37,500 nucleotides of DNA from Prorocentrum cordatum (GCA_963575745.1 CAUYUJ010006557.1:17501-55000); one strand, 5' to 3'. Positions 19,351 through 30,905 are shown, counted from the first letter of the stretch. Made by a program: numbers and translations. The notes: generated by a model not told the origin, from the sequence alone.

Positions 19351-19722
19351 ACACCGTCCGCGGCGACACTGACAACGAGTCCAGTTCAAGATGAAGAGGA
19401 ACTGCTGTTGGTCTCTGTGCCCGTAAATGCTGTCCGTACGTATTTCGATCGTCCCGAAGAACACCGCCACCTCCCTCTCAGACCCACACGCCCAGTCACC
19501 CCCCTAAAAAAGTCTCCCCCCCGCCGGCAGCCCCTCGGGCCGCCGGCTGCGGCGCCTGCCGCGGAAAGTCTTCCGCGGCGGCCGCCCGCAGAGACCAGAA
19601 GGGGGAAGGACGGGGCAGGCCCAGATCTCCAGAGGACATGATGTGATGGAACAGGGAGTTTTGTCCCCTGATCTGGGCGCGCGCACGCGAAAATTTATGT
19701 CTGTGCCACTTTGTGTTCCAGG

Positions 19723-19856
19723 GGGGAGGAGGAGGAGGAGGAGGAGGAGGAGGAGGAGGAGGAGGAGGTGGAGGAGGAGGATGAGGAGGAGGTGGAAGAG
19801 GAGGAGGAGGAGGAGGAGGAGGAGGAAGAGGAGGAGGAGGAGGAGGAGGAGGAGGA
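19723..19856 (+). repeat. GGA microsatellite
   Basis: About 130 bases of GGA repeat on the plus strand with GTGGAGG and ATGAGG interruptions. Confidence 0.95.
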
Positions 19857-20404
19857 ACAAAACCAGCAGCAACACTCAGGCCTTTAATGCCGCCTGAATA
19901 TGTTGGGAGCGACGGGAGGGGCGGGTTGGGACCATTAAGCCTCTGCTTCGCCCCCAGGCATCCCAAGCTGCTCGGCAAAGGAGGGGCCCCACCAAACACG
20001 GGTACAATACCCAACGAAACGTGTGATCCAAAACCGACAGCGAAGGTTGTTGGGCAGGCGGTTTTTCATTGGAGGGTGAAAGGTGGGGTCTGCAACAAGG
20101 GGCCTTCAATGGAGGCTGAATGGCCCATGTACGCTCAATGTATCGCTCATGTATATGATCGGGTACGATTGCCACCCAATGTTGGCGGCCATGGGGGGCC
20201 AGTCCTTCGTGCCCGCGCGATGCCCGCGCGGGCAGACGCGCCGTCCATCCATCATCGTTCATGCGCGCGTGCGTTCTTGCACATTGCGCGTGGGGAGGCA
20301 AAGTGTAGTGCAAGCGTATCTTGATTGCGCGATCGATGATCGCGTGTGTTCCCAAACGGTGACTTGTCGACCCCCGAGACAAATTTGGAATGGGTCCCGC
20401 GATT

Positions 20405-20640
20405 CTCCCAACATGTGGGTTCACACATTCCTTTTTTTCCAAACTGTGAATTCGCATATTCTTTCTTCCCACATGCGAATTCACATTATGACCCTTTTTT
20501 TTCGAAAAGATTCCAACGCACAATTCCAACACGTGCACTCACAATGTTTTTTTCCTACATTTGAATTCGCATGTCCGTTTTTCCCCAAAATGTAGATTCA
20601 CATTTTGCTGCGCCCCACAATGTGAATTCACATGTCGCCC
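20405..20640. repeat. Degenerate GTGAATTCACAT/poly-T repeat
   Basis: Six or more blocks resembling CACATGTGAATTCACATT are separated by T-rich runs, at roughly 30-45-base spacing (for example near 20410, 20445, 20475, 20560, 20590, 20620). The blocks are near-palindromic around GAATTC. It is AT-richer than its surroundings. Confidence 0.7.
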
Positions 20641-21244
20641 TGGCCTTCATGATCCCCAAAACTGAGGCGCGATGTTCCGCATGTCAGACTGGCTGGGCAA
20701 ATTTTGACAATCACCGAACCGCTTTCGTTTACTCATACGACCACCCTGCGGGTGATAAGGAGGTTTTTTTTTGGGGGGGGGGCAGCAATGGGCAACAATG
20801 GTGACTGTTGTTCTGACGATGCCTATGGAGGCGGTCTACTGAATAGTGCGATTGTGATCGCGAGCGCGATGTGATGTGGCGATGTTGACGAAGCGCACTC
20901 GACATTGTCGTGAAGCGCTGCCCCCGCAGGCGCTGAGGATGGAACTCCATCGTGCCATCTGTGGAGTGCTCAGAATGCCCGCGAAGTTGCGCGATTCTGC
21001 GGGAGCCCCGGTATTTTGCCTCTGTACCTGGGGCTGGCGAAAACTGGCCCTGGGACAACGGCGGCGCGGCCAGGGCATGTTGTAGCATGAGGGCGGCGCC
21101 GGCCATGGGGGCAGCCCCGGCCGAAAATTCGGACGGACTCCAAAGGCGGAGCCGAGATTGGTATGCCGGTTTTGCTTGGGAACATGGCTGCGGTCCGACA
21201 GAGACAACGGCGGCACAGCATTCAGCACGGCATGACGATGTACC
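20641..21244. other. No gene recognised
   Basis: No repeat or coding signal that I can support. Confidence 0.4.
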
Positions 21245-21910
21245 TTTTTTTCGGTTTGCATGTGGATATGCATCTCGATTTGCATGTCGACATACCGATG
21301 TGCATGTCGATTTGCTTTTCGGTATGCAAGTCGAGTTGCAAGTCGATTTGCATTGGACATTTCGCCGCAAGCGCCGATTTTTTTATACGCAACCCACGGC
21401 GCCTTACGATTTGCATTTGGATGTGCAGCATTTCGATGTGCTTTTCGGTTTGCATGTCATTTTGCATGTAGGCTTGCATTGGATAGCTCGCCGCAACCAC
21501 GGCGGGACACCAGCGGGACACTACCGGGACACCGCGGGGCACCGTTTCCCGGGTGGCGAAACTTTTGGTCCGGCCGCGGCCCGGCCACAGGAGGATTTCG
21601 GGACACCAGCGGGACACCGCGGGCCACCGTTTGCCGGTGGCGAGACTTTTGATCCAGCCGCGGCCCAGCCACAGGAGGATTTCGGGACACCAGCGGGACA
21701 CCGCGGGCCACCGTTTGCCGGTGGAGGGATTTTGGGTCCGGCCGCGGCCCAGCCACAGGAGAATTTCCTCTCGCCCGCCCACGCAGCTTCGCCTCGCCCG
21801 CCTGCACGGACGCACGCAAGCACGGCACTCACGACACGAACCCGAACCCGAAACCGAGTTCCCAGTAGGGGGGGGTCTCCTCTTCACGTCGGACTCACCC
21901 CCGAAACTCC
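21245..21910 (-). repeat. Modular composite repeat, copy B (inverted)
   Basis: Read on the minus strand it repeats the architecture of copy A. The head (21910-21768) shares CTGGGAA.TCGGTT and GGGCGAGGCGAAGCTGCGTG. The array is three 84-bp units (GAGGATTTCGGG anchor near 21591, 21675 and 21759 on the plus strand). GTGTCCCG-type repeats follow, then a 12-bp minisatellite (21480-21245) with plus-strand unit TTTGCATGTCGA. The array units differ from those of copy A but share TGTGGCTGGG and GTGTCCCGC blocks. Confidence 0.75.
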
Positions 21911-22700
21911 TATTCAATTTTTTCACCCTCAGCGCACGTTGCCTTCGTCGCACTTCCCGAGCCCACCGCCCCCTTACTTCGTTTACCCTCAAGTCTCGCG
22001 CATGGGGGTAGGCGGGGAGCTTCACTTGGTTCCCCTGCCGAAGACAGCAACCGGGGATGCATCGCCCATGTATGGCCCATAAAGACACCATTGCCAGGAC
22101 CCTGCGCCCGCCCCCCCGTTCACCCTTCAATCTTTGTCTTCAGTGAACAAGTGTCCGCGGCGGCGCGGACAGCGAATCCTGTTCAAGCTGGACAAGATCC
22201 GCTGTCGATTTTCGTGCCCGTTCTTTCCATACTCATTTCGGTCGCCCCGACCCTCCCTCGGCGCTCTCCAGCCCGCGCGAGCCGGGTGCCTCGCGCTCCG
22301 GGAACGAGAGCCACGCGGCGCGACGCGCGGCCTGCCGCCATCTTCTCAGGGACCTGGGGATACACAGAGACATCGCCCGATGTTTGCCAACATGTTCCAA
22401 TGTCTGTAAATATCCCCTGGATGTGCCTCTTCCCTTCTATTTCCCAAATATTCATTTGTTCATGGTAGAGCGGCGTTTACTTGTGTTTGCCTGCGTCCCT
22501 CCTGACCCTTCTCTGCCGCTCCTGACCCTTACCTGCCGTTCCGCTGCCCCCCCCCTGAAGAGGAACGGGTTCGCACTGCAGTCAAAGTCTGCGTGGCCCC
22601 CCGCAATCCCGGCTAAAAAGGAGGGGGCGGGCGCGGGGTGGGTCGCGGGGTGGGCCGCGGGCGGGGTGGGTCGCTGGGGGCGGGGCGCGGGCCAGGACGA
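21911..22700. other. No gene recognised
   Basis: Unique-looking sequence, with a G-rich patch (GGGGCGGGCGCGGGGTGGGT) near 22620-22690. No supported gene. Confidence 0.45.
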
Positions 22701-23990
22701 CGAAACTACCAACCAACAGCAACAACAATAACAACAACACTCATTCTAACACTGTTCGCTCTTACTTGCCCGCGTGTCATTGAAAACGAGTTCCCACACC
22801 CTCCATACCCGCCCTTTTCTGTTTTCGATCACGCCCCATTGGAGGGGGGATTCTTTCTCTTTGGGGGGGGGGGCGGCGGGCTTAGACAGGTGGGCAAACT
22901 CGAGCGGGCGGACAATCCTTCGTGGGCGTACATGCGCCCGCCATTGGAATTGGTGTGGGCCCTGCAAAAAGAGGAGGAGGAGAACGAGGGAGAGTGGGAT
23001 GAGGGGAGGGGGAGGGACGACGAGGGAAAACGCCAGGAGAGAAAGAGCGAAGAGGGGGGCGGTTGATTAGAGGAAGAGAGAAAGAGAGAGAGAGAGAGAG
23101 AAAACAACAAAAAACATATACGAGAGGTAGAGAAAAAGAGAGAGAGAGAGAGACACAAAAAAGAGGAAGATAAAGAGAGAGAGAGAGAGAGAGCAAGAAA
23201 GAGAGAGGGAGGAGGCAGGAAAGGGGAGGGAGGAGGCAGGAGAGAGAGAGGAGGGAGATGGTGATAGGGCAGAGAGGCATAAGGATTAAGGAAGCGAGGG
23301 GGGAGAGAAGAGGGAGGAGAGGAGGGAGGAAGGAGGAGGGAGAGGTTGGAGGAGCAGGAAAGTGAGAGCGTGAACGTTCGAAAAAGTCATAGGCAAAAGC
23401 CCCGTTCCTGAAGGAAGTCTCGGGCGGGAGCCCACGACGGGCGGGCGATCCCCTGACGGGCGGGTCGGGCGGGTGGGACATTCAAGCGGGATGTCTGAGT
23501 ATGGCGCGAGCGCGATTACTAAGTAAATTGTAGCGGCGTCCTTGGCGCAGCGTGTTTCCTGAGCGTCGAAAGCGCGATTTCTGAATAATTGCATGGTAAT
23601 CACAGGCGAGAGCGCAATTCCTGAACAAAATGTGAAGGGTTCTCTGGCGGGAGCGGGGGCCTTGATTAAATTGCGAGGAAGTCTTGATTCAATTGCGATG
23701 AAGTCTCAAGCGGGAGCACCGTTCCAGAGAAAATTGTCAGGAAGTCTCAGATGGGAGCGGGGGTCCAAACTAAATTGCGAGGAAGTCACAGGCGGGAGCA
23801 CCGATCCTGCGTAAATTGTAAGGAAATCTCAGGAGCGGGGGTCCTAAGTAAATTTGGAAGAAATCTCAAGCGGGAGCCGCAGTTTGAACACCAAGACTTT
23901 CCCTGTCAACAAACAGGGTGCGAACGTCGAGGGGCACACTTTGATTGAGAAAAAAGAGCATGCACCGGTGAGGGGGGCTCAGCAATAATT
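22700..23990 (+). repeat. Composite module family, copy M1
   Basis: Starts with CAACAA repeats (22715-22740). The core follows (CTGTTCGCTCTTACTTGC, GCGTGTCATT, CATACCCGCCCTTTTC, TTTTCGATCACGCCCC), then a purine-rich stretch expanded by a GA run. Next come five or more ~45-base subunits of the type GCGGGAGC..C.ATTCCTGA.TAAATTG.GAGGAAGTCTCA (23500-23880), and a tail with GAGGGGCACACTTTGATTGA. No coding signal. Confidence 0.7.
23073..23220 (+). repeat. (GA)n-rich tract
   Basis: AGAGAGAG runs with AAACAACAA and ACACAA interruptions, lying inside module M1. Confidence 0.9.
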
Positions 23991-24117
23991 CCCTACCTAG
24001 GCTCTGCCTAGAGGGTTCTTACCCTGTATCTGAAAGGGCCGGGCAGTGGAACACGCCCTGGGCGGTTCCCCCGGCATCCGCCCCGCTGTTCCCCCAGTTG
24101 CGCCCCCTGGGTTCACC

Positions 24118-24700
24118 AAGCTTAGCTTAGCTAAGCGTAGCTTAGCTTTAGCTTAACTTAGCTGAGCTTATATCATCTAAGCTTAGCTTAGATTAGCTTT
24201 GCCTAGCCAAGCCTAGCTTAGCTTAGCTGTGCCTTGCCTTGCCTAGCTTAGCTTGGCTTCGCTTAGCGTATATCATATTAGCTTAGCGTAGCTTAGCTTG
24301 GCTTAGCTTAGCTCAGCCTAGCTTAGCTTAGCATAGCTTAGCGCAGCATAGTGCATCGCAGCATTAGCACAGCATAGCATAGCATAGCCAAGCATCGCAT
24401 AGCATAGCATAGCTCAGCATAGCCAAGCATCGCATTGCGCAGCATAGCATAGCATAGCATAGCATAGCATAGCACTGCTTAGCATAGCACAGCGCAGCAT
24501 AGCATAGCACAGCACAGCATAACGCAGCATAGCATCTCATAGCATATCCTAGCATAGCATAGCGCAGCATAGCATGACATAGCATAGCGTAGCATTGCAT
24601 AGCGCAGCACAGCACAGCACAGCATAGCTCAGCATAGCATAGCTCAGCATAGCATATCATATAATAGCATAGCATAGCGCAGCACAGCATCCACTATTGC
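24118..24700. repeat. Pentanucleotide array, AGCTT changing to AGCAT
   Basis: About 580 bases of 5-base units. The first half is AGCTT/AGCTA-type (rich in AGCT palindromes). After about 24340 it becomes AGCAT with AGCGC and AGCAC variants. The change is gradual along the array. The minus-strand 108-codon frame of Met-Leu-Cys-Tyr-Ala repeats is a by-product of the array. Confidence 0.95.
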
Positions 24701-24776
24701 TGTTGCTTTCCTAGAGGCTCTAACTCCTAGGTAAGGCCGCACTGGGATACTCATTCTTCAGAGATGCGAGTTCAAC

Positions 24777-25350
24777 AACAACAAAATTTAGACATGCTCG
24801 CTAATGCCTGCTCGCGTCATCCAACAAGCCCTCGATACCTGCACTAGTCGTCTTCGATCGCACCCCCGGTATATCTTCCTTACATGCAAGAAGTAGGTCG
24901 CGTAGCCCCTAAAACAAGGGAAGGTGGGAGGGAAGGGACAACGGGGCGAGAGAAGGATGGAACACCACAGATATTAGCAGGAGGGGGGGGGGGGGTCGGA
25001 GCAGGAAAACAAGCGGCAGAACCAGGCGGTCGGGTCGGGCGGGGCGGGTCGTGCGGGCCTCGATGGCCAGGTCAAAGGGGCGAGTCGCTGAAGCGTCAGT
25101 GATGCAAGAATCGTGAGTCTCTAGCGATAGTGCGATTCCCAAGTAAATCGAAAGAAAATCCAGAATGAGAGCGTGATTCCTGAGTGCTGTTAGCGCGGCG
25201 TTTCAATCAATTGCGAGGAAATACCACGCGCGAGCGCGATTTCTGCATAACTTGTGAGTAATTGCTGCGCGAGAGCGCCAGTTTGATTGAATTGTGAGGA
25301 AATATCAGGCGGGAGCCATTGAAATCTCACCTCTAACAACATAATTGCTG
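24777..25350 (+). repeat. Composite module family, copy M2
   Basis: CAACAACAA start; core CCTGCTCGCGTCATCCAACA, CCCTCGATACCTGC, GTCTTCGATCGCACCCCC, TATCTTCCTTACATGCAA. Purine-rich part with GAAGGATGGAACACCA and CGGTCGGGTCGGGCGG. Then four to five subunits of GCGATT.C..A.TAAATTG.GAGGAAAT type, ending CGGGAGCCATTG. Confidence 0.75.
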
Positions 25351-26055
25351 TTGATCCCTCCTCCCAAATAATCACTGCATTGTTCAATTAAGTTGCTCCT
25401 CCCGGGGCTCGCACCCGGTTCTTTTTACAAAGTGAAACAATTTGTCACCCAACTAGGCCAACTAGGCCCTCGACCCCCGAGTTACAACCATCACCACCAA
25501 CAACAACAACACAACAACAATACTTGTGAGACTTCTCGCTCTTATGTGCTCGCGTGTCCGTGTCATACCACACGCATATCCCAAACCCTCGATACCCACC
25601 CTTTTCGTCTTGAATCGTATCCCCTTGGGGGCAATATCTTTCTTACCTGCAACGTGTAGTTCGTGCGGCACCTAAGGCAGGGGATGAGAGGACGGATGGA
25701 AGGGACAAGGGGGAGCGAGGAGGATGGAGCACGAGAGAAACTAGCAGGAGGGCGGCTAGGAGCAGAAAACACGTGGCACAACCAGACGGGCAGATCGGGC
25801 GGGTGGGTTGCTGAAGCGTGCGTCCTGCATGAATAGCGTGGAAGCCTTGAGCGACAGCGCGATTCCAGAAAAAAACTCGTGAAGGAATCCAGGAAACGAG
25901 AGCGTGATTCCTGAGTGTCGAGGGCGCGGCGCCTGAATGAATTGCGAGGAAGTCCCAGACGACAGCGCGATTCCTGAGTGTCGACAGCAAAAACACCACG
26001 AGCCCCGGGAGGGGCACTTCAATTGAAACAACATATGTTACCGGAGGAGGGATCA
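25351..26055 (+). repeat. Composite module family, copy M3
   Basis: CAACAA repeats (25495-25520), core 25530-25660 (GCTCTTATGTGCTCGCGTGT, CCCTCGATACCCACCC, TATCTTTCTTACCTGCAACG). Purine part with GGATGGAAGGGACAAGGGGG and CAGACGGGCAGATCGGGCGG, then subunits with CGACAGCGCGATTCC. The tail is GAGCCCCGGGAGGGGCACTT, CAATTGAAACAACATATG and GGAGGAGGGATCAAC. Confidence 0.75.
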
Positions 26056-27320
26056 ACAATCATTGTTCTTCAACAGGAAGAACTGAACAACAACGGTCAC
26101 TTCAAGACTGTTCGCTCTTCCCTGCTCGCGTGCCACTCAACACGTACATCCCAAACACTCGATACCCGTCCGCTTCGTCTTCGATCGTACCCCTTTCGGG
26201 GTGTATGTTTTTTAACTGCAACGTATGTCTGTCGTGCAGCCCCTGAGGCAGGGAAAGAGAGGACAGATGGAAGGACGGGACAAGGGGGAGAAAGAAGGAT
26301 GGAGCACGAGAAAAAACAACAGGAGGGGGAGCAGACAACACGTGGCAGAACCAGACGGGCAGGTCGGGAGGGTAGACCCTAACAGGCGGGTCGGGAAGGC
26401 GGGCCTAAACGGCCAGGTCGAGCAGGTGGGTTGCTAAGGTGTGCGTCCTGCATGAGTCGCGAGGAAGTCTCGCGCGATAGCGCGATTGTCCACCAAATTT
26501 CGAACAAATCCACAGCGAGAGCGTGATTCCTAAGTCGACGGCGTGGCGTTTGAATAAACTGCAAGGATGTCCCACGCGAAAGCGTGATTCCTGCATTAAG
26601 TTGTGAGGAAGTCCGTCGCGAGAGCGCGATTTGGGAACAACTTGTGGGGACAAAAACAGGCGGGAGCCGCTGTTGTTGTAGACCAGGGGCACAGGAGCAC
26701 AGTTTGAGCAAACGGATTTCCCCCAGCAAAAACAGCGAGCCCAGGGAAGGGCACTTCAATTGAAAAAGCATGTATGTTACGCGAAAGCGCGAATCCTGCA
26801 TAGTTCGCAAGTCGCAAGGAAATCTCGGGCGAGAGCGCGATCCCTAGGTAAGGTATGAGGAAGTCCCAAGCGAGAGCGCGATCCCTGAATGGCGAGGGCG
26901 TGGCGCCTGAATCCATTGCAAGGAAATTGCAAACGAGACTGCGATTCTGAAGTAAATTGCAAAAGAAGTCCCGAGCGAGAGCGCGATCCCTCAATAACTT
27001 GCGACGTATCAAGCGGGAACCGTTGCTGTAGTCTGGGGGCCAGGGGCGCAATTTGAGAAGGAAGACTATGCATGATACAAAAAACAGAGTGCGAGCCCCG
27101 GGAAGTCGGCGGCGACGATAAGGGCGAATAGCCCAGAGGCGGGCGTTACACGTATTCGCCCAGGAGCCTTGTCGAAGACATGTCACCGGCGCACCTGAAT
27201 ACATGTATTACTCTCCACTGGGCTAGTCGCCCGTCGTCGCCTCTGAGGAATTGCAATTTAATTGAAAAACGCATCAGTCACCGCAGGGGGGGGCAACAGT
27301 AAATATTTATCAGAAGTGAG
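26056..27320 (+). repeat. Composite module family, copy M4
   Basis: Core 26108-26230 (CTGTTCGCTCTTCCCTGCTC, CACTCGATACCCGTCC, GTCTTCGATCGTACCCC), a purine part (GAAGGATGGAGCACGAGA, CAGACGGGCAGGTCGGGAGG), then a long run of GCGAGAGCGCGAT..CTGA subunits (26450-27010). There are two tail-like segments, near 26735-26790 and 27085-27310. Confidence 0.75.
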
Positions 27321-27569
27321 CGAACAACACCAACCACACTCATGTTACCCTCATGCGCGATGTTTCCACACGGAACATGCGACCATCATGATAACCATCC
27401 CCATCATGGGGGATACATGTTCTATAACGGGTCCGTTATTCCCATTCCAAGATCTCCCGCCCGATGAGGTCTTGCAAACACCTCTTCCGAGGAAGTTCAA
27501 CATATCCAGTCTCGAAACCGCATGCCCGCGCCTTGCTGCGCCGATGCGAAACCGCCAGTGGAGCTCCAG

Positions 27570-28060
27570 CCAAGGGTAAAGCACAATGACGTATCGAGCG
27601 ACAGGATTGCCTTGGTGGGGATGGGGGCTGTCGGCGGCGAGGCAAGGACCTGGCCCTGAATAGAAAGGGAGGGGTCTCGAGCAGGGCCGCTGCTGCTGCT
27701 GGGAGCGGCGCCAATGCTGAAGAGAGTAGGGCGCTCGCCCAGCGTAAAACACAACGAAGACTCGAGCGGGAACGCTGGTTTTGTCGGGACGGCGGTTTTC
27801 GGCGGCGAGGAGGAGCACGACCTTGAGAAAAAAAGGGAGGAAGTCTCGAGAGGGAGCGTTGTTGTTGATGGGGGCGGCGCCGATGAAAGAAAAGGTAGCG
27901 CGCCAGCAAGTCTCGAGCGGTAGCGTTGGTTTTGTTGCGACGGCGGCTTTCGGCGGCGAGCAAGAGCACCAGCCCTGAGTAAACAAGGAGGAAGTCTCGA
28001 GCGGGAGCGCTGTTGTTATTGGGGGGCCGGTTTTGGCACGCCCCAAAACCTCTCGAGCGT
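27570..28060. repeat. ~150-170-bp tandem repeat (3 copies)
   Basis: Copies are anchored by CGGCGGCGAG near 27632, 27800 and 27951. Each has GTCTCGAGCGG.AGCG, a TGTTG/GCTGCTG run, GGCGGCGCC and AGGACC or AGCACGACCTTGAG. It lies between modules M4 and M5 and shares their AAGTCTCGAGCGGGAGCG phrase. Confidence 0.7.
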
Positions 28061-28154
28061 GAGCCTCACTTTCAATGAAAATGTAGCTGGTGCCGAGGCG
28101 AGAGCGTCAAAGCGCCTGGGAAGGTCCAACAATTCTAATTGTTTAGTTAACATT

Positions 28155-28258
28155 CAACAGCAACAGCAGCAACAACAACAACAACAACAACAACAACGCC
28201 AGCAACACCAACAACACCAACAACGGCAGCAACAACATAAACAACAACAACACTCGTT
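28155..28258 (+). repeat. CAA/CAG/CAC microsatellite
   Basis: Mostly (CAA)n with CAG and CAC variants, forming the start of module M5. Confidence 0.95.
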
Positions 28259-28423
28259 GTAAGACTGTTCGCTCTTACTGGCACGCGTGTCTTGCATTCC
28301 GTGTCCCCCAACCCTCGATACCTGCCCACTTCGTCTTCGATTGCACCCTGTTTCGGGGGGAAGATCGTGCTTGTCGGCAACTGACCGAAGTTCGAGGATC
28401 TCTCGAGCGAGAGCGCTGTTCCT

Positions 28424-29190
28424 GAATTCGGGGGCCTTTCTGGCCAGGGGCTATCGGAATACACATTGAAACATATCGAAAAGGAACCATTGTGGCCGTG
28501 TCTGGGCCCCCGCCGACTTGTCTGAATCACGACAAAATCTCAACCGCGAGCGCACTCTTGAAAACGGTGACCTCTTTGGCCAGGGCCTTTGGGAATACAT
28601 ACTGAAGAGATAAAGCGAGAACCTCTGTCGTCGCAATTGAGCCTCCACCAATTTGACTGAATCGCGAGAAAATCTCCAGCGACAGCGCCGTTTCTGAGTT
28701 CGGGAGCCTTCCGGGCCAGGGGCTCTCGGAGTAAATGGTGAAGGAACATCGAACAGGAGTCCTTGTCGTCGTGGCTGGGCCTCCGCCAACTTGCCTGAAT
28801 CACGACAAAGTCTCCAGCGAAAGCGTCACTCTTGAGTTTGGGGGCGTCTCTGGCAAGGGCCCCTGGGAATACATCTTGAGGAAGTATCGAACGAGAGCCC
28901 TTGTCGTCGTAATTAATTGGGCCTCCACCAATTTGACTGAATCACGAGAAAGTCTCGAACGACAACGCCGTTCCTGAGTTCGGGGCCCTTCCTGGCCAGG
29001 GGCTCCCGGGGTAAATCGTGAGGGAAATATCGAACAGGAGCCTGTGTCGTCGTGGCTGGGCCTCCGCCAACTCGATTGAATTGTGAATGCCTCGAGCGAA
29101 AGAGCCGTTCCTGAGTTCGGGGGCCTCTCTGGCAAGGGTGTTTCGAGGTAAATTGTGAGGAAATGTCGAGCGGGAGCCGTTGTTGTTGAG
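28424..29190. repeat. ~137-bp tandem repeat (6 copies)
   Basis: The anchor CCTGAGTTCGGGGGCCT.TCTGGCCA recurs near 28424, 28555, 28693, 28830, 28971 and 29111. Each copy also has GTCGTCGT..TGGGCCTCC.CCAA and TTGA.TGAATCACGA.AAAGTCTC. Adjacent frames on both strands are repeat by-products. Confidence 0.8.
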
Positions 29191-29429
29191 CCGGGCCTCG
29201 ACGGGCACACATTTTCACACAAACCCGCGCACGAGACGGAGCCTCGTTTTCAGAAGAATTGCAGCCGGCATCGAAGCGAGAACGCACGGAACCGTTTCCA
29301 GAGATCTGCAATAACTATCCGATAAAAAACAAATTTTCAACAATGACAACGACACCACCACCACCAACTACAACAACAACCACAATAATCACAACAACAA
29401 CAACAACAACAACAACAACATACACAACG

Positions 29430-29474
<45 letters not shown>

Positions 29475-29724
29475 TCACCAACAACAACAACCATTGAAAT
29501 ACTGTTCGCTCTTATCTGCTCGAGTGTCATTCAGCGTGTATTTCCCCCAGCCCTCGATACCCGCCCTCTTTGTCTTCGATCGTGCCCGTTTTGGGGTGTA
29601 TATCTTCTTTCCCTGCCGGCCGGGCCCCGGCAAGCGGCGGGGCGGTCGCGGACCGTCGACCTGGCCAGCGCTAGTGCTGATCGGCGGTAACCCGACCCCA
29701 AGAGGGATGGACAGTGGTCCGACC

Positions 29725-29725
<1 letters not shown>

Positions 29726-29796
<71 letters not shown>

Positions 29797-29809
29797 GAAG
29801 CGGCGGCGG

Positions 29810-29841
<32 letters not shown>

Positions 29842-29845
29842 ACAA
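29726..29845 (+). repeat. (ACG)n microsatellite
   Basis: Nearly pure ACG for the first ~90 bases, then GCGGCGGCGACGACC variants. Confidence 0.95.
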
Positions 29846-29863
29846 GCAAAAGCGAGAGCGAGA

Positions 29864-30905
29864 GCGGGGCCACGAAGGGCAGGAAGGGGGCCACGAAAGG
29901 CGACAGCGGGGCCACGCAGGGCATGCATATGGGGCCACGGAGGGCGTGAACGAGCGGGGGCCACGAAGGGCATACGTATACTGGGCCGCGAGGGTAAGGA
30001 CGGGGCCACTCAGGGCAGCAACGGGGCCACGAAGGGCAGCGAGAGGGCCACGAAGAACGACATCGGGGCCACGAAGGGCATGCATATGGGGCCACGGAGG
30101 GCGCGAACGAGCGGGGGCCACGAAGGGCATAGATATATGGGGCCACGAAAGGCAAGGTAGCGAGGAGGCCGCGAAGGGCTGCAACGGATTCACGAAATGC
30201 AGCGAGGGGGTCACGAAGAGGTGCAACGGAACCACGAAGAGCAGCGAGGGGGCCACGAAGGGCTGCAACGGGGCCACGAAGGGCAGCGAGAGGGCCACGA
30301 AGGGCTGCAACTGGGCCACTGCGGGGAGCAATGGCTGCAACGGGGCCACTGAAGGGCCGCAACGGGCCACGAAGGGCAGCGAAGAGGCCACGAAGGGCTG
30401 CAACGGGGCCACGAAAGGGCAGCGAAGAGGCCACTGAGGGCAGCGAGGGGGCCACGAAAAGCTGCAACGGGGCCAGTGAGGGCAGCGAGGGGGCCATGAA
30501 AGGCTGCAACGGGCAACGAAGGGCAACGAGTGGGCCACGAAGGGGTGCAACCGGGCCACGAAGGGCAGCGAGGGGGCCACGAAGGGCTGCAACGGGCCAC
30601 GAAGGGCAGCGAGGAGGCCACGAAGGGCTGCAACGGGGCCACGAAAGGCAGCGAGGGGGCCACAAAGGGCGACAGCGGGGCCACTGAGGGCAGCGAGGGG
30701 GCCGCGAAGGGCTGCGACGGAACCACTGACGGCATCGAGGGGGCCACGAAAAGCTGCAACGGGCCACGAAGGGCAGCGAGTGGGCCACGAAGGGCTGCAA
30801 CGGGGCCACGAAAGGCAGCGATGGGGGCCACGAAGGGCTGCAACGGTCCACGAAGGGCAGCGAGGGGGGCACGAAGGGCTGCAACGGTGCCACAAAGGGC
30901 AGCGA
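29864..30905. repeat. 21-bp tandem array (~50 units)
   Basis: Unit close to GGGCCACGAAGGGCAGCGAG, alternating with GGGGCCACGAAGGGCTGCAA, so a 42-base higher-order period is visible in places. The 5' part is more degenerate (GCATGCATATGGGG variants). Because 21 is divisible by three, several frames stay open for hundreds of codons on both strands. The peptides are repeats such as ATKGCNG or ALRGPVA. I do not regard these as genes. Confidence 0.95.

Larger units (their letters stand above)
28155..29330 (+). repeat. Composite module family, copy M5
   Basis: CAA start, core 28262-28375 (GACTGTTCGCTCTTACTGGC, CCCTCGATACCTGCCC, GTCTTCGATTGCACCC). The subunit part is replaced by a 137-bp tandem array (28424-29190). 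A tail with GGGCCTCGACGGGCACACAT follows. Confidence 0.7.

Noticed and set aside
24364-24690. 108-codon Cys/Met/Leu-rich frame
   Set aside because: Direct translation of the AGCAT pentanucleotide array.
29475-30895. Two overlapping minus-strand frames of 472 and 454 codons
   Set aside because: They run through the 21-bp array and the (ACG)n tract. Repeats with a period divisible by three keep frames open without any gene.
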